Below are positions 7,535 to 14,330 of a stretch of 14,330 bases of DNA, piece after piece. How positions within the stretch are numbered: position 1 is the first letter of the stretch; each line of letters opens with the position of its first letter. Made by a program: the position numbers and the translations under genes. The DNA is taken from positions 1 to 14,330 of the forward strand of contig OMXX01000095.1 of assembly GCA_900315105.1 (NCBI GenBank), read 5' to 3'. Under the pieces are notes generated by a model, which did not search any database, had not been told where the DNA came from, and saw only the letters and a program-made list of their open reading frames with translations. The DNA is from an uncultured Prevotellaceae bacterium. GTDB taxonomy: Bacteria; Bacteroidota; Bacteroidia; Bacteroidales; Bacteroidaceae.

Positions 7535-8152
7535 TTATTGTTGTTCTGCTGGCTGCTTTTCTTTTTTCGCAAGCATTACTATCTGATATACGAAATCGTT
7601 TACCCAGTTCTGTGAGAAACCGAGACGCTGGTTGTACTTACGGACGCTTACAACAGTTTTGAGCGTTCCTGGGTCGGAGAAATTGTTGCTTGTAAATACT
7701 TGATTGACAGTTTTCTCGGTAGCGGTACGGATAACGCCTTTGAAAAATGATGGTATTCTCAACTTGAATTTCATCAGATTGCCCATAAGCATCATTGTGT
7801 CCTGAGTGAAACCTTGAAACTGGAGGAGGTATGGCTGAACATCCTGAAGTTTACGGCAGTTCTTTCCTACGCTCTTGTCGATTTCCTTGAAGAATGCATC
7901 GTCATGTCCATACATGTCCTTCAGCATCTTACGACAACGGGTCTTTTCTCCAAGTCCAAGCTTGTTGTGTTCCGTTGGAACATGGAATGTACTTTTGAAG
8001 ATTCTCAGGTCAGGTAGCATTGCGATGTTTGTGATACCTACTTGTGCTGCAATTGCGGCCTGAAAATATACACGGATAAGAGTCATGTAATCTTGCATGC
8101 CTCCAATCTGTTTTTCTTCTTTTTTGCTGAATATTTTAGAAATTAAACTCAT
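7535..8152 (-). CDS. conserved-looking protein of unknown function, 205 aa
   Basis: I do not recognise this family. The open frame extends upstream to 8509, but I place the start at the ATG at 8152. A promoter box lies at 8184-8191, just before it, and the upstream extension is Cys/Tyr-rich, overlaps the promoters and runs into the opposite-strand gene. The protein is basic and probably cytoplasmic. It begins MSLISKIFSKKEEKQ, has a moderately hydrophobic helix around residues 22-46 (MTLIRVYFQAAIAAQVGITN), a charged middle (about 60-100), a Met-rich segment (about 119-127) and an amphipathic C-terminal half ending in KKEKQPAEQQ. I see no catalytic motif, metal site or clear transmembrane helix. 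It is divergent from the polysaccharide operon, and its stop lies 34 bases upstream of the -33 box of the zap operon. Confidence 0.7.
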   Translation of the reverse strand: MSLISKIFSKKEEKQIGGMQDYMTLIRVYFQAAIAAQVGITNIAMLPDLRIFKSTFHVPTEHNKLGLGEKTRCRKMLKDMYGHDDAFFKEIDKSVGKNCRKLQDVQPYLLQFQGFTQDTMMLMGNLMKFKLRIPSFFKGVIRTATEKTVNQVFTSNNFSDPGTLKTVVSVRKYNQRLGFSQNWVNDFVYQIVMLAKKEKQPAEQQ

Positions 8153-8183
8153 GTTTTTTGTGCGATTTTGTAATATTTGACCG

Positions 8184-8215
8184 CAAAGGTAGTATAAAAA
8201 ATTAGAAAAAGCAAC
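8184..8215 (-). promoter_or_regulatory. promoter of the 205-residue unknown gene
   Basis: On the minus strand TACCTTTG (8184-8191) matches TAnnTTTG exactly. GTTG (8212-8215), 20 bases upstream, is one base off the -33 TTTG box. The -7 box ends about 31 bases before the ATG at 8152, and this is the main reason for choosing that start. Confidence 0.6.
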
Positions 8216-8251
8216 AAATATCGCATATTTTGAAAGTTTTTTTGGAAAATG

Positions 8252-8283
8252 TGTGAATTTCACGAAATAAAATATTAATTTTG
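8252..8283 (+). promoter_or_regulatory. promoter of the polysaccharide operon
   Basis: TAATTTTG (8276-8283) matches the -7 consensus TAnnTTTG. TGTG (8252-8255), 20 bases upstream, is one base off the -33 TTTG. The -7 box ends 22 bases before the ATG at 8306, so the leader is only about 15 bases. I see no invertible-promoter repeats of the kind that switch some Bacteroides capsule loci. Confidence 0.6.
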
Positions 8284-8305
8284 CACTCACAAAAATTGAA
8301 AAACG

Positions 8306-9715
8306 ATGGAAGATATAAGAGGAAACGACATTATAAAGTGGGTGACGGTAACTCTGGACTGGATTTTGGCATGCTGCCTTTTGTCGGTTTTTGACGAACT
8401 GTTTCCACAATATGCAATATCGAGTGCCATGAACGGGACAAAGTCCGAGGTTGTGGTCCTTCTTATGTCTATTATCATCGCGACATTCATTTTCCCTACC
8501 GTGATACATCGTCGTAAGATGAAAGTGGGGACGATAATGAGAAGAAATGCACTTGTCGTAGTGACAACGATGGTCATATTCGTCTTCACGTGTAGGATGA
8601 TGTCAACAAGTGGCAATTACATTGCTTTCGGAGTCGTGTATGGTTTTGTCCTCTGGATATCCATCATGGCACTTAGATTCTTGGAGAGGTCGGTGATTAA
8701 TTATTCACGTTCACAGGGTAGGAATTCACGAACCGTAGTGTTCATTGGTAATGACCCAGCGAATCTGAACGTTTATAGGGAACTGATGACAGATCCTGCT
8801 ACTGGATACCGTGTGCTTGGATATTACAGCAATTCCGTAATTGAAGATGCTCCTGAGTCCTTTCCGAAGTTAGGTTCAAGAAGTGATTTCGGAAAGTTGA
8901 TGGATGATTATCCGAATAGCGAAATCGTTTTTGAGGAGGTATATTGCAGTATATCTCATAGCGAGGCGGATGAGATGAGAAGGATAATGGAATTCTGTGA
9001 CAAGAATGTTATAAGGTTCTATTATGTTCCACGTATCTTCAGTAATATCCAGTTGGCACTTCGCCCAGAGAAGTTCGGTGATACGGTGATATTCACCAAC
9101 CATCATGAGCCACTTCAGTTCTTGGGCAACAGAGTGGCTAAAAGGCTCTTTGACATTGTGTTCAGCGCATTTGTGCTGTTGATGATATCACCGCTGTTCC
9201 CTATTATTGCGCTGATTATCAAGATGCAGAGCAAGGGACCTGTGTTCTTCAAGCAGTTGAGAACAGGACTTAATGGCGAGTCTTTCATGTGTTATAAGTT
9301 CCGCTCCATGCATGTGAATGCCGATGCTGACAGGGTGCAGGCAACAAGACATGATCCGAGAAAATTCCCTTTCGGTGAGTTCATGCGAAAGACGAACCTT
9401 GATGAACTTCCTCAGTTCTTCAATGTGCTGAAAGGTGATATGAGCGTTGTAGGACCTCGTCCTCACATGGTCTTCCATACAGAGAAATACTCTGCGCTTA
9501 TTGATAAGTACATGGTAAGACATTTCTCAAAGCCTGGAATTACAGGCTATGCTCAGGTAACAGGTTTCCGTGGCGAGACGGAGGAACTATGGCAAATGGA
9601 AGGACGTATCAAGAAAGATATATGGTATATTGAGAACTGGTCAATGTTGCTTGATATTAAGATAATCTTTATGACGGCTCTGTCAATCGTTCGTCCGGAT
9701 AAGGCGGCTTATTAG
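8306..9715 (+). CDS. WcaJ-type undecaprenyl-phosphate sugar-1-phosphate transferase
   Basis: This enzyme would start surface polysaccharide synthesis by transferring a hexose-1-phosphate (glucose or galactose type) from a UDP-sugar to undecaprenyl phosphate at the inner membrane. The 469 residues are typical of the long polyprenyl glycosylphosphotransferase class. Four N-terminal hydrophobic segments lie at about 12-30, 48-66, 82-98 and 106-124. A Rossmann-like domain follows (about 143-260, beginning RTVVFIGNDPANL). The C-terminal catalytic domain starts with the RLFDIVFSAFVLLMISPLFP re-entrant helix (280-299). Conserved blocks are GPVFFKQLRTGLNG (311-324), YKFRSMHVNAD (330-340), the catalytic Asp-Glu pair in NLDELPQ (D366, E367), GDMSVVGPRP (377-386) and KPGITGYAQVTG (409-420). 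It is the first gene of a plus-strand operon, and the tyrosine-kinase gene starts 34 bases after it. The sugar substrate cannot be told from sequence. Confidence 0.92.
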   Translation: MEDIRGNDIIKWVTVTLDWILACCLLSVFDELFPQYAISSAMNGTKSEVVVLLMSIIIATFIFPTVIHRRKMKVGTIMRRNALVVVTTMVIFVFTCRMMSTSGNYIAFGVVYGFVLWISIMALRFLERSVINYSRSQGRNSRTVVFIGNDPANLNVYRELMTDPATGYRVLGYYSNSVIEDAPESFPKLGSRSDFGKLMDDYPNSEIVFEEVYCSISHSEADEMRRIMEFCDKNVIRFYYVPRIFSNIQLALRPEKFGDTVIFTNHHEPLQFLGNRVAKRLFDIVFSAFVLLMISPLFPIIALIIKMQSKGPVFFKQLRTGLNGESFMCYKFRSMHVNADADRVQATRHDPRKFPFGEFMRKTNLDELPQFFNVLKGDMSVVGPRPHMVFHTEKYSALIDKYMVRHFSKPGITGYAQVTGFRGETEELWQMEGRIKKDIWYIENWSMLLDIKIIFMTALSIVRPDKAAY

Positions 9716-9749
9716 ATTAGAAATAACAAAAAACATAATAAATATAAAG

Positions 9750-12266
9750 ATGGAAGAAAACAAAGTGTCTGCCGTGAAGCAGACAACTACTGACGACAAA
9801 GTCAGCGGCGTATTTAATCTCCAGTTTATATTGACATCGTTGATATTGAACTGGAAGTGGTACTTGCTCTCACTCATTATCTGTGTGGGCTGTGCTATGG
9901 TATATTTGCGTTATGCTTCGCCAGTGTATTCTATTTCTGCGAAAATGCTTATCAAGGATGATGACAGTCCACAGACAACACGTCGTGGTAGCGCATTGCA
10001 GAATGTGGCAAATCTTGGTTTCATGACAAATACTTCAGGTTTCGACAACGAGTTGGAAATGCTGAAGTCACAGTCTCTGTCAATTGCTGCGGTTACAGAC
10101 CTTAAGCTTTATGTCAACTACTTTGGCGTTGCAAGATTCAAGAAGCAGCTTCTGTATAAGAATCAGCCAATCAATGTTGATATGGATCTCGAACATGTAA
10201 AGGAACTTGAGGCTCCTGTCAATGTCGATATCGAGAGCGCAGGCAATAACCAGTTCAATATCAAGATTGACTATAAGTATGTTGATCCTGATACAGAACA
10301 GTTAATTCCTGCAAATATTACCAAGACGGCTCAGGCTCTTCCTTGTATAATCCGCACTAAGGTTGGTGTAGTTACTCTTACCCAGAATGGTCGTAACTAC
10401 ATAGCAATGTCAAAGGTTAAGCATATGAAGGCAATTATCAGTAATCCTTCTGGAGCTGGTATCAAGTATGCTTTCGGTCTTGGCGTTGAACCTTCTTCAA
10501 AGACTACAACAATCGCTAACCTTTCTCTTAATGATGGTAGCGTGCAGCGTGGTATTGACTATCTGAATCAGCTTGCTGTTGTATATAACCGTCAGGCTAA
10601 TGAGGATAAGAATGAGATTGCTGTTCGTACAGAGGCATTCATCAACGAGCGTCTTGCGATGATTAACGATGAACTTAATTCTACTGATGGTAGTATTGAG
10701 AGCTATAAGCGTAGTAACAGCGTTATCGATGTTACAGCTAAGGCTGCACAGTCTTTGACTAATACGAACTCTTACGAGAGGGATCTTGCTGCTGCTAATA
10801 CACAGTTAGCCCTTCTCCGTAGCATTCAGGATGTAGTTAACCAGCCTGCTAATAAGTATCAGGTTCTTCCTTCAAACGTAGGTTTGACCGATCAAGCTTC
10901 TGTAGCTCTTATTACTGAATATAATAAAGGTGTTCTGGAGCGTAACCGTTTGCTCCGCACAGCTTCTGAGATGAACCCTAAGGTTCAGGAAATGACAGCT
11001 CAGCTTGATCAGTTGTTGGAGAGTTTGAAGAGCGCTCTCGTTCAGGCTATTCGCAATGGTGAGATTTCACGTGATGCAATGGCTCGTCAGGTTGCTAAGT
11101 TCAGCGGTCAGATTTCTCAAACTCCAGAGCAGGAGCGCGTATTGACTCAGATTGGACGTAAGCAGGAGGTAACATCAGGCTTGTACCTTATGCTCCTTCA
11201 GAAGCGTGAGGAGAACTCTATCTCACTTGCTGCTACTGCCGACAAGGGTAAGTTGATTGATACACCGGTATCTGGCGGTAAGGTTAAGCCACGTAATTCA
11301 GCTATCATGCTCGGTGCTATTGTTCTTGGCTTCGCACTTCCATTCTTCATCTTTGTATTCATCGAGCTCCTTCGCTACCGTATTGAGGGACATAGCGATG
11401 TTGAGAAACTCACCAAGCTTCCTATCATCGCTGATGTTGCTATGGCTAATGAGACTGCAAAGACTAAGGCTGATATCGTTGTTCATGAGAACCGCAATGA
11501 TCAGATGGAGGAGATATTCCGATCCATGCGAACGAATCTGCAGTTCATATTGAAACAGAACGAGAAGGTGATAATGTTTACCTCAAGTATATCCGGTGAG
11601 GGTAAGACATTCTGTGCTGCCAACCTTGCTGTGAGCTTCGCTCTTCTTGGCAAGAAGGTTGTACTTGTAGGTCTTGATATCCGTCGTCCTCGTTTGAACC
11701 ATCTTTTCGAGCTTAACGACAGATCACATGGTATCACCAACCTCCTTACACGTTCTGACATCACAATGAGTGATATCGACGAGCAGATTCTCCCATCTGG
11801 TGTGAATGATTCACTTGACCTCCTTCTTGCAGGTCCTATCCCACCAAACCCAACCGAGCTTATCTCTCGTTCTGCTCTTGATGATGTTATAAGCATGCTA
11901 AAGGAGAAATATGACTATGTAATCATCGATACCGCTCCTGTTGGTCTTGTAACTGATACATTGAGCGTAGGACGTGTTACTGATGTTACCGTATTCGTTT
12001 GCCGTGCCGACTATACATCACGTAGCAGCTTCGATATGTTCAACTCTCTCGCTGAGGAGAACAAGCTCCCTAATGCATGTATCGTAATCAACGGTATTGA
12101 TATGTCTAAGAAGAAGTACGGCTATGCTTACGGCTATGGTAAGTATGGTAAGTACGCACACTATTCTTATGGATATAGAAGCAGATACGGAACTTACGGC
12201 TATGGATATGGCAGCTACACTCAGAGCCATTACGGAAATCCTAATGACACATCTGTAAAGCGTTAA
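9750..12266 (+). CDS. Wzc-type polysaccharide co-polymerase and tyrosine autokinase (BY-kinase)
   Basis: This inner-membrane protein would control chain length and export of the polysaccharide begun by the upstream transferase, by cycling between phosphorylated and unphosphorylated states. The 838 residues contain, in order: a Wzz-type N-terminus with a first transmembrane helix (about 36-54); a large periplasmic part with coiled-coil segments (about 290-320 and 390-430); a second transmembrane helix (about 517-540) preceded by the usual Pro-rich segment; and a cytoplasmic kinase domain. The kinase has Walker A SSISGEGKT (612-620), Walker A' VLVGLDIRRP (638-647) and Walker B YVIIDTAP (723-730). 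In Walker A' the first Asp of the common DxD pattern is Gly, with D643 kept, which I recall as usual for Bacteroidetes. The C-terminal tail from 790 has 15 tyrosines in 39 residues, the expected autophosphorylation cluster. No cognate tyrosine phosphatase or outer-membrane exporter is in the window. The next gene starts 1 base after the stop. Confidence 0.94.
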   Translation: MEENKVSAVKQTTTDDKVSGVFNLQFILTSLILNWKWYLLSLIICVGCAMVYLRYASPVYSISAKMLIKDDDSPQTTRRGSALQNVANLGFMTNTSGFDNELEMLKSQSLSIAAVTDLKLYVNYFGVARFKKQLLYKNQPINVDMDLEHVKELEAPVNVDIESAGNNQFNIKIDYKYVDPDTEQLIPANITKTAQALPCIIRTKVGVVTLTQNGRNYIAMSKVKHMKAIISNPSGAGIKYAFGLGVEPSSKTTTIANLSLNDGSVQRGIDYLNQLAVVYNRQANEDKNEIAVRTEAFINERLAMINDELNSTDGSIESYKRSNSVIDVTAKAAQSLTNTNSYERDLAAANTQLALLRSIQDVVNQPANKYQVLPSNVGLTDQASVALITEYNKGVLERNRLLRTASEMNPKVQEMTAQLDQLLESLKSALVQAIRNGEISRDAMARQVAKFSGQISQTPEQERVLTQIGRKQEVTSGLYLMLLQKREENSISLAATADKGKLIDTPVSGGKVKPRNSAIMLGAIVLGFALPFFIFVFIELLRYRIEGHSDVEKLTKLPIIADVAMANETAKTKADIVVHENRNDQMEEIFRSMRTNLQFILKQNEKVIMFTSSISGEGKTFCAANLAVSFALLGKKVVLVGLDIRRPRLNHLFELNDRSHGITNLLTRSDITMSDIDEQILPSGVNDSLDLLLAGPIPPNPTELISRSALDDVISMLKEKYDYVIIDTAPVGLVTDTLSVGRVTDVTVFVCRADYTSRSSFDMFNSLAEENKLPNACIVINGIDMSKKKYGYAYGYGKYGKYAHYSYGYRSRYGTYGYGYGSYTQSHYGNPNDTSVKR

Positions 12267-12267
12267 T

Positions 12268-12690
12268 ATGACAATAGCTGTAGATTTCGACGGTACAATT
12301 GTGGAGCATCGTTATCCTGCAATAGGTAACGAACTCCCATTTGCAACCGAGACACTCAAGATGCTTATCGCTGAGCACCACAAGCTCATCCTCTGGACTG
12401 TTCGTGAAGATGAACTCCTTCAGGAGGCTGTTGACTGGTGTAAGGAGCGCGGAGTTGAGTTCTATGCCATAAACCGCGACTATCCGGAAGAGTCTCTTGA
12501 GAATAACAACCACTTCTCAAGAAAGCTCAAGGTTGACATGTGGATTGATGACCGTAACATTGGCGGACTTCCTGACTGGGGTACCATCTATCAGATGATA
12601 CATTACAACAAGACATGGAATGACATCAATTCCCAGCATCCTTCTTCTTACGAGTATGAGAAGCCTAAGAAGAAGTGGTGGCAGTTCTAA
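12268..12690 (+). CDS. small HAD-superfamily phosphatase-like protein
   Basis: This 140-residue protein is a compact, capless HAD-fold hydrolase. Motif I is DFDGT (residues 6-10; nucleophile D6, acid/base D8). Motif II is the Thr of ILWTVRE (T44), a lysine in RKLKVD (about 86-88) serves as motif III, and WIDDRN (92-97) gives the motif IV acidic pair. It resembles the C0-type Bacteroides HAD proteins (BT0820-like) as I remember them. The substrate is unknown. The ATG is 1 base after the stop of the tyrosine-kinase gene, so translation is probably coupled. That suggests, but does not prove, a role in polysaccharide precursor or phosphoprotein turnover. The C-terminus is Lys/Trp-rich (KPKKKWWQF). 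It may be unrelated to the polysaccharide pathway and simply share the operon. Confidence 0.8.
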   Translation: MTIAVDFDGTIVEHRYPAIGNELPFATETLKMLIAEHHKLILWTVREDELLQEAVDWCKERGVEFYAINRDYPEESLENNNHFSRKLKVDMWIDDRNIGGLPDWGTIYQMIHYNKTWNDINSQHPSSYEYEKPKKKWWQF

Positions 12691-12701
12691 ATATGATTTG
12701 A

Positions 12702-13352
12702 ATGAAAGATTCAGTAATTATAGTAAGTGGCGGAATGGATTCCGTCACTTTGCTTTATGAATATGCCGATAGCATAGCTCTTGCAATAAGTTTCGACTAT
12801 GGAGCTAATCATAATGCCAAGGAGATTCCTATGGCAGCAATGCATTGTGAGCGTCTCGGAATAGAGCATCTTGTAATCCCTTTGGCTTTCATGGGGAAGT
12901 ATTTCACGTCAAGCCTTCTTGAAGGTGCTGATGCTATTCCTGAAGGGCATTATGCCGATGAGAACATGAAGTCAACGGTTGTTCCTTTCCGTAATGGTAT
13001 AATGCTCTCCATAGCGGCAGGAATTGCAGAGAGCAGAGGCCTGAAGAATGTCCTTATCGCAAATCATGGCGGTGATCATAGCATCTATCCTGATTGCCGT
13101 CCTGAGTTCATCAATGCCATGGATGCAGCAACAAAGGCTGGCACTTACATCGATGTAAGGGTGAAGGCTCCTTACACTAATATCACGAAGACTGATATCG
13201 CACGTCGTGGTAAGGCTCTCGGCATAGATTATAGTGAAACATGGTCCTGCTATAAGGGGGGGGATGTTCACTGTGGCAAGTGTGGTACCTGTGTGGAGCG
13301 AAAAGAGGCTCTTGAGGGTGCAGGAATAGAGGATAATACGATTTACGAATAA
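12702..13352 (+). CDS. queC: 7-cyano-7-deazaguanine synthase (preQ0 synthase)
   Basis: QueC converts 7-carboxy-7-deazaguanine to preQ0 with ATP and ammonia, a step in making queuosine for tRNA wobble positions. The 216 residues match the family length. The N-terminal PP-loop motif is SGGMDS (9-14), followed by FDYGANH (31-37). VPFRNGIMLSIAAG (94-107) and NHGGDHSIYPDCRPEF (121-136) are typical substrate and ATP-site segments. The C-terminal zinc site is SCYKGGDVHCGKCGTC, with C183, C191, C194 and C197. An 11-base gap separates it from the HAD gene, so it is probably the last gene of the operon. No queD, queE or queF is in the window. The codons for Lys-Gly-Gly-Asp (185-188) contain a run of eight Gs (13256-13263) directly upstream of three of the four zinc-site cysteines. 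The assignment is secure. Confidence 0.97.
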   Translation: MKDSVIIVSGGMDSVTLLYEYADSIALAISFDYGANHNAKEIPMAAMHCERLGIEHLVIPLAFMGKYFTSSLLEGADAIPEGHYADENMKSTVVPFRNGIMLSIAAGIAESRGLKNVLIANHGGDHSIYPDCRPEFINAMDAATKAGTYIDVRVKAPYTNITKTDIARRGKALGIDYSETWSCYKGGDVHCGKCGTCVERKEALEGAGIEDNTIYE

Positions 13353-13395
13353 TTCTCGTAATACGCAGATAGAATTTTTAACGTAAAAACAAGAA

Positions 13396-13436
13396 AAATC
13401 CCTTGTTCAATCCAATATGGAAAGAATAAGGGATTT
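13396..13436 (+). terminator. hairpin after queC, possible terminator
   Basis: AAATCCCTTGTTC (13396-13408) pairs with GAATAAGGGATTT (13424-13436), 13 bp with one G-T wobble and a 15-base loop. It starts 43 bases after the queC stop. The 3' side is ATTCTATATT rather than a clean T run, so it may terminate or only protect the operon mRNA. Confidence 0.5.
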
Positions 13437-13556
13437 ATTCTATATTATCGGTGTCCGTTAAACAACATAAAACATATACGAAGTGCTTGACACAAAGAAT
13501 TTCGGAGATTCTGTTTCTTCTGTAAGCCACTTATTTCATAATACGAAAACGTGTCG

Positions 13557-13581
13557 GTAACAAGTAACGGGTAACAATAAG
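13557..13581 (+). repeat. nTAAC heptamer repeat, copy 1
   Basis: Three GTAAC units spaced 7 bases apart, followed by AATAAG. It differs from copies 2 and 3 by one base in the second spacer (G for A). Similarity to copy 3 extends about 11 bases further, to a shared TAGTGT. Confidence 0.75.
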
Positions 13582-13680
13582 AAAAATAGTGTAAGCAGAT
13601 GCTTATATTTATTATTTCTATATATAATAAGGTATATAAACTCCTTAGAAAATTTCAGTAAAATTTTTGTCCATACACAG

Positions 13681-13710
13681 AAATCCTTATTGTTACCTGT
13701 TACTTGTTAC
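13681..13710 (-). repeat. nTAAC heptamer repeat, copy 2 (inverted)
   Basis: The reverse complement of this 30-base segment is identical to 14170-14199. Read on the minus strand it shows GTAACAA, GTAACAG and GTAACAA units in 7-base register, then TAAGGATTT. With copy 1 it forms an inverted pair about 100 bases apart around AT-rich DNA. Confidence 0.8.
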
Positions 13711-14077
13711 AGGTCGTGTTTTTGCTTGCTTGTTGAGCGAGACACTGTCTTTGTTTGTGGTTGTCTAATGTGAAGATAATGAGGCGGTTATTTTGCAAGT
13801 CGAAGAATAGGGTACGGGCGGCTGACAGTCTCAATATCATAACAATAAGCATTAATTCATGGCCGATTCATCTTATTCTGTATGCTTGAAAAGCGATGTA
13901 AAGACGCGGAAAATGCTCTGGTAACAATAATTCCGTAAACATCAATAGCAATCACAATATGCACATTGTCCCTCAAAAAGAACGTGACAATCATTCCAAA
14001 GTCTCCTAAATATTAATACAGGCTTCAATGGGATTATGCGAGACTTTCAACTCCATAGGATGCAGTTCCGCTCTACC

Positions 14078-14110
14078 TCCGTTCTAAATCCGTTGTAAAT
14101 CCGTTCCAAC
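14078..14110 (+). repeat. 11-bp tandem repeat, three units
   Basis: TCCGTTCTAAA, TCCGTTGTAAA and TCCGTTCCAAC follow one another in exact 11-base register at 14078-14088, 14089-14099 and 14100-14110, then another TCC. No function is apparent. Confidence 0.65.
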
Positions 14111-14117
14111 TCCAATC

Positions 14118-14150
14118 GGGAGAGCGAACCCATAGCGAAGGGAGAGCGAA
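14118..14150 (+). repeat. 11-base direct repeat
   Basis: GGGAGAGCGAA occurs at 14118-14128 and again at 14140-14150, with AGCGAA also between them. The pair lies between the 11-bp tandem repeat and heptamer copy 3, which makes this part of the tail a small repeat cluster. Confidence 0.55.
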
Positions 14151-14169
14151 GGTATTTCTAACCCATGCG

Positions 14170-14199
14170 GTAACAAGTAACAGGTAACAATAAGGATTT
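14170..14199 (+). repeat. nTAAC heptamer repeat, copy 3
   Basis: This is a perfect 30-base inverted match to copy 2 and a direct match (one mismatch over 25 bases) to copy 1. Conservation runs past the heptamers into AATAAGGATTT and a GTGT, so the unit is about 37 bases rather than only the tandem core. Confidence 0.8.
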
Positions 14200-14330
14200 T
14201 AGTGTTGGCGTACCTCGTTTCAGATATAATCATGTCTTTTCCTGATTTTGGTTTACAGTTTTTAGCTGTTATTATACTGCATTCGTTGATATCATACTTG
14301 AAAGGTTGTCGGTTTCCCGGAAAGGTTTAC

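Larger units (their letters stand above)
13353..14330. other. non-coding, repeat-rich right-hand tail
   Basis: No gene longer than about 50 codons is convincing here, and I see no tRNA or known structured RNA. It holds a hairpin after queC (13396-13436), three copies of a nTAAC heptamer repeat plus a partial match GGTAACAATAA (13920-13930), an AT-rich stretch (about 13600-13680), an 11-bp tandem repeat (14078-14110) and an 11-base direct repeat (14118-14150). On the minus strand two short open frames lie end to end, 13857-13994 (45 codons plus stop) and 13700-13852 (50 codons plus stop). Neither has any further support, so I do not call them genes. Confidence 0.6.

Noticed and set aside
8153..8305. 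Invertible capsule promoter
   Set aside because: I found no inverted repeats flanking the promoter and no invertase gene in the window.
8153..8509. A longer N-terminus for the 205-residue unknown protein
   Set aside because: The extension would read through the promoter boxes of both divergent genes and overlap the start of the WcaJ-type gene, and its composition is unlike the rest of the protein.
1703..13830. Shared 12-mer CGGCTGACAGTC at 1703-1714 and 13819-13830
   Set aside because: A few 12-base matches are expected by chance in 14 kb, and the flanks do not align.
13557..14199. CRISPR array
   Set aside because: The copies are in mixed orientation with spacers of about 100 and 460 bases, and no cas genes are nearby.

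Overview
The window looks like chromosomal DNA from a Bacteroidetes species, most likely Prevotella/Segatella or a close relative. The evidence is moderate GC content, five promoter-like TAnnTTTG (-7) boxes in front of genes or operons, no obvious Shine-Dalgarno sequences, a zapB-like/zapA/rny cluster, and Bacteroidetes-type capsule proteins such as a Wzc with the Walker A' sequence VLVGLDIRRP. Most of it is ordinary housekeeping and envelope gene content. I see no phage, CRISPR array, transposase, rRNA or tRNA.

Layout. Positions 1-270 are non-coding, with a small hairpin and a three-unit heptamer repeat. Minus-strand genes follow: a secreted or membrane-anchored phospholipase D/cardiolipin-synthase-type protein (271-1650) and a large MscS-type mechanosensitive channel (1768-4119). 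A divergent intergenic region (4120-4261) carries one promoter box per direction and leads to a plus-strand BadF/N-acetylglucosamine-kinase-type ATPase (4262-5062). That gene converges on rny, with hairpins between them. The minus-strand cluster zapB-like > zapA > rny (7447 down to 5241) has a near-consensus promoter at 7469-7500. A 205-residue protein of unknown function (7535-8152, minus) is divergent from the plus-strand surface-polysaccharide operon. That operon holds a WcaJ-type sugar-phosphate transferase (8306-9715), a Wzc-type chain-length regulator/tyrosine kinase (9750-12266), a small HAD phosphatase (12268-12690) and queC (12702-13352). The last ~980 bases (13353-14330) hold a hairpin and several repeat types but no convincing gene.

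How the genes work together. WcaJ would start repeat-unit synthesis by loading a sugar-phosphate on undecaprenyl phosphate, and Wzc would control polymer length and export. No flippase, polymerase or outer-membrane exporter is in the window, so the rest of the polysaccharide pathway must lie elsewhere. ZapA and the ZapB-like protein belong to Z-ring assembly, and RNase Y to membrane-associated mRNA decay. QueC (preQ0 synthesis for queuosine) is probably co-transcribed with the polysaccharide genes but is functionally separate.

The most unusual signals are in repeats rather than genes. (1) A GC-rich, REP-like hairpin family sits 4-7 bases after three stop codons, and one copy lies in frame inside the phospholipase D gene. 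(2) A 7-bp-periodic nTAAC repeat occurs at the left edge and in three copies in the right-hand tail. (3) A run of eight Gs in queC lies just before the zinc-site cysteines. I found no convincing new multi-gene system.
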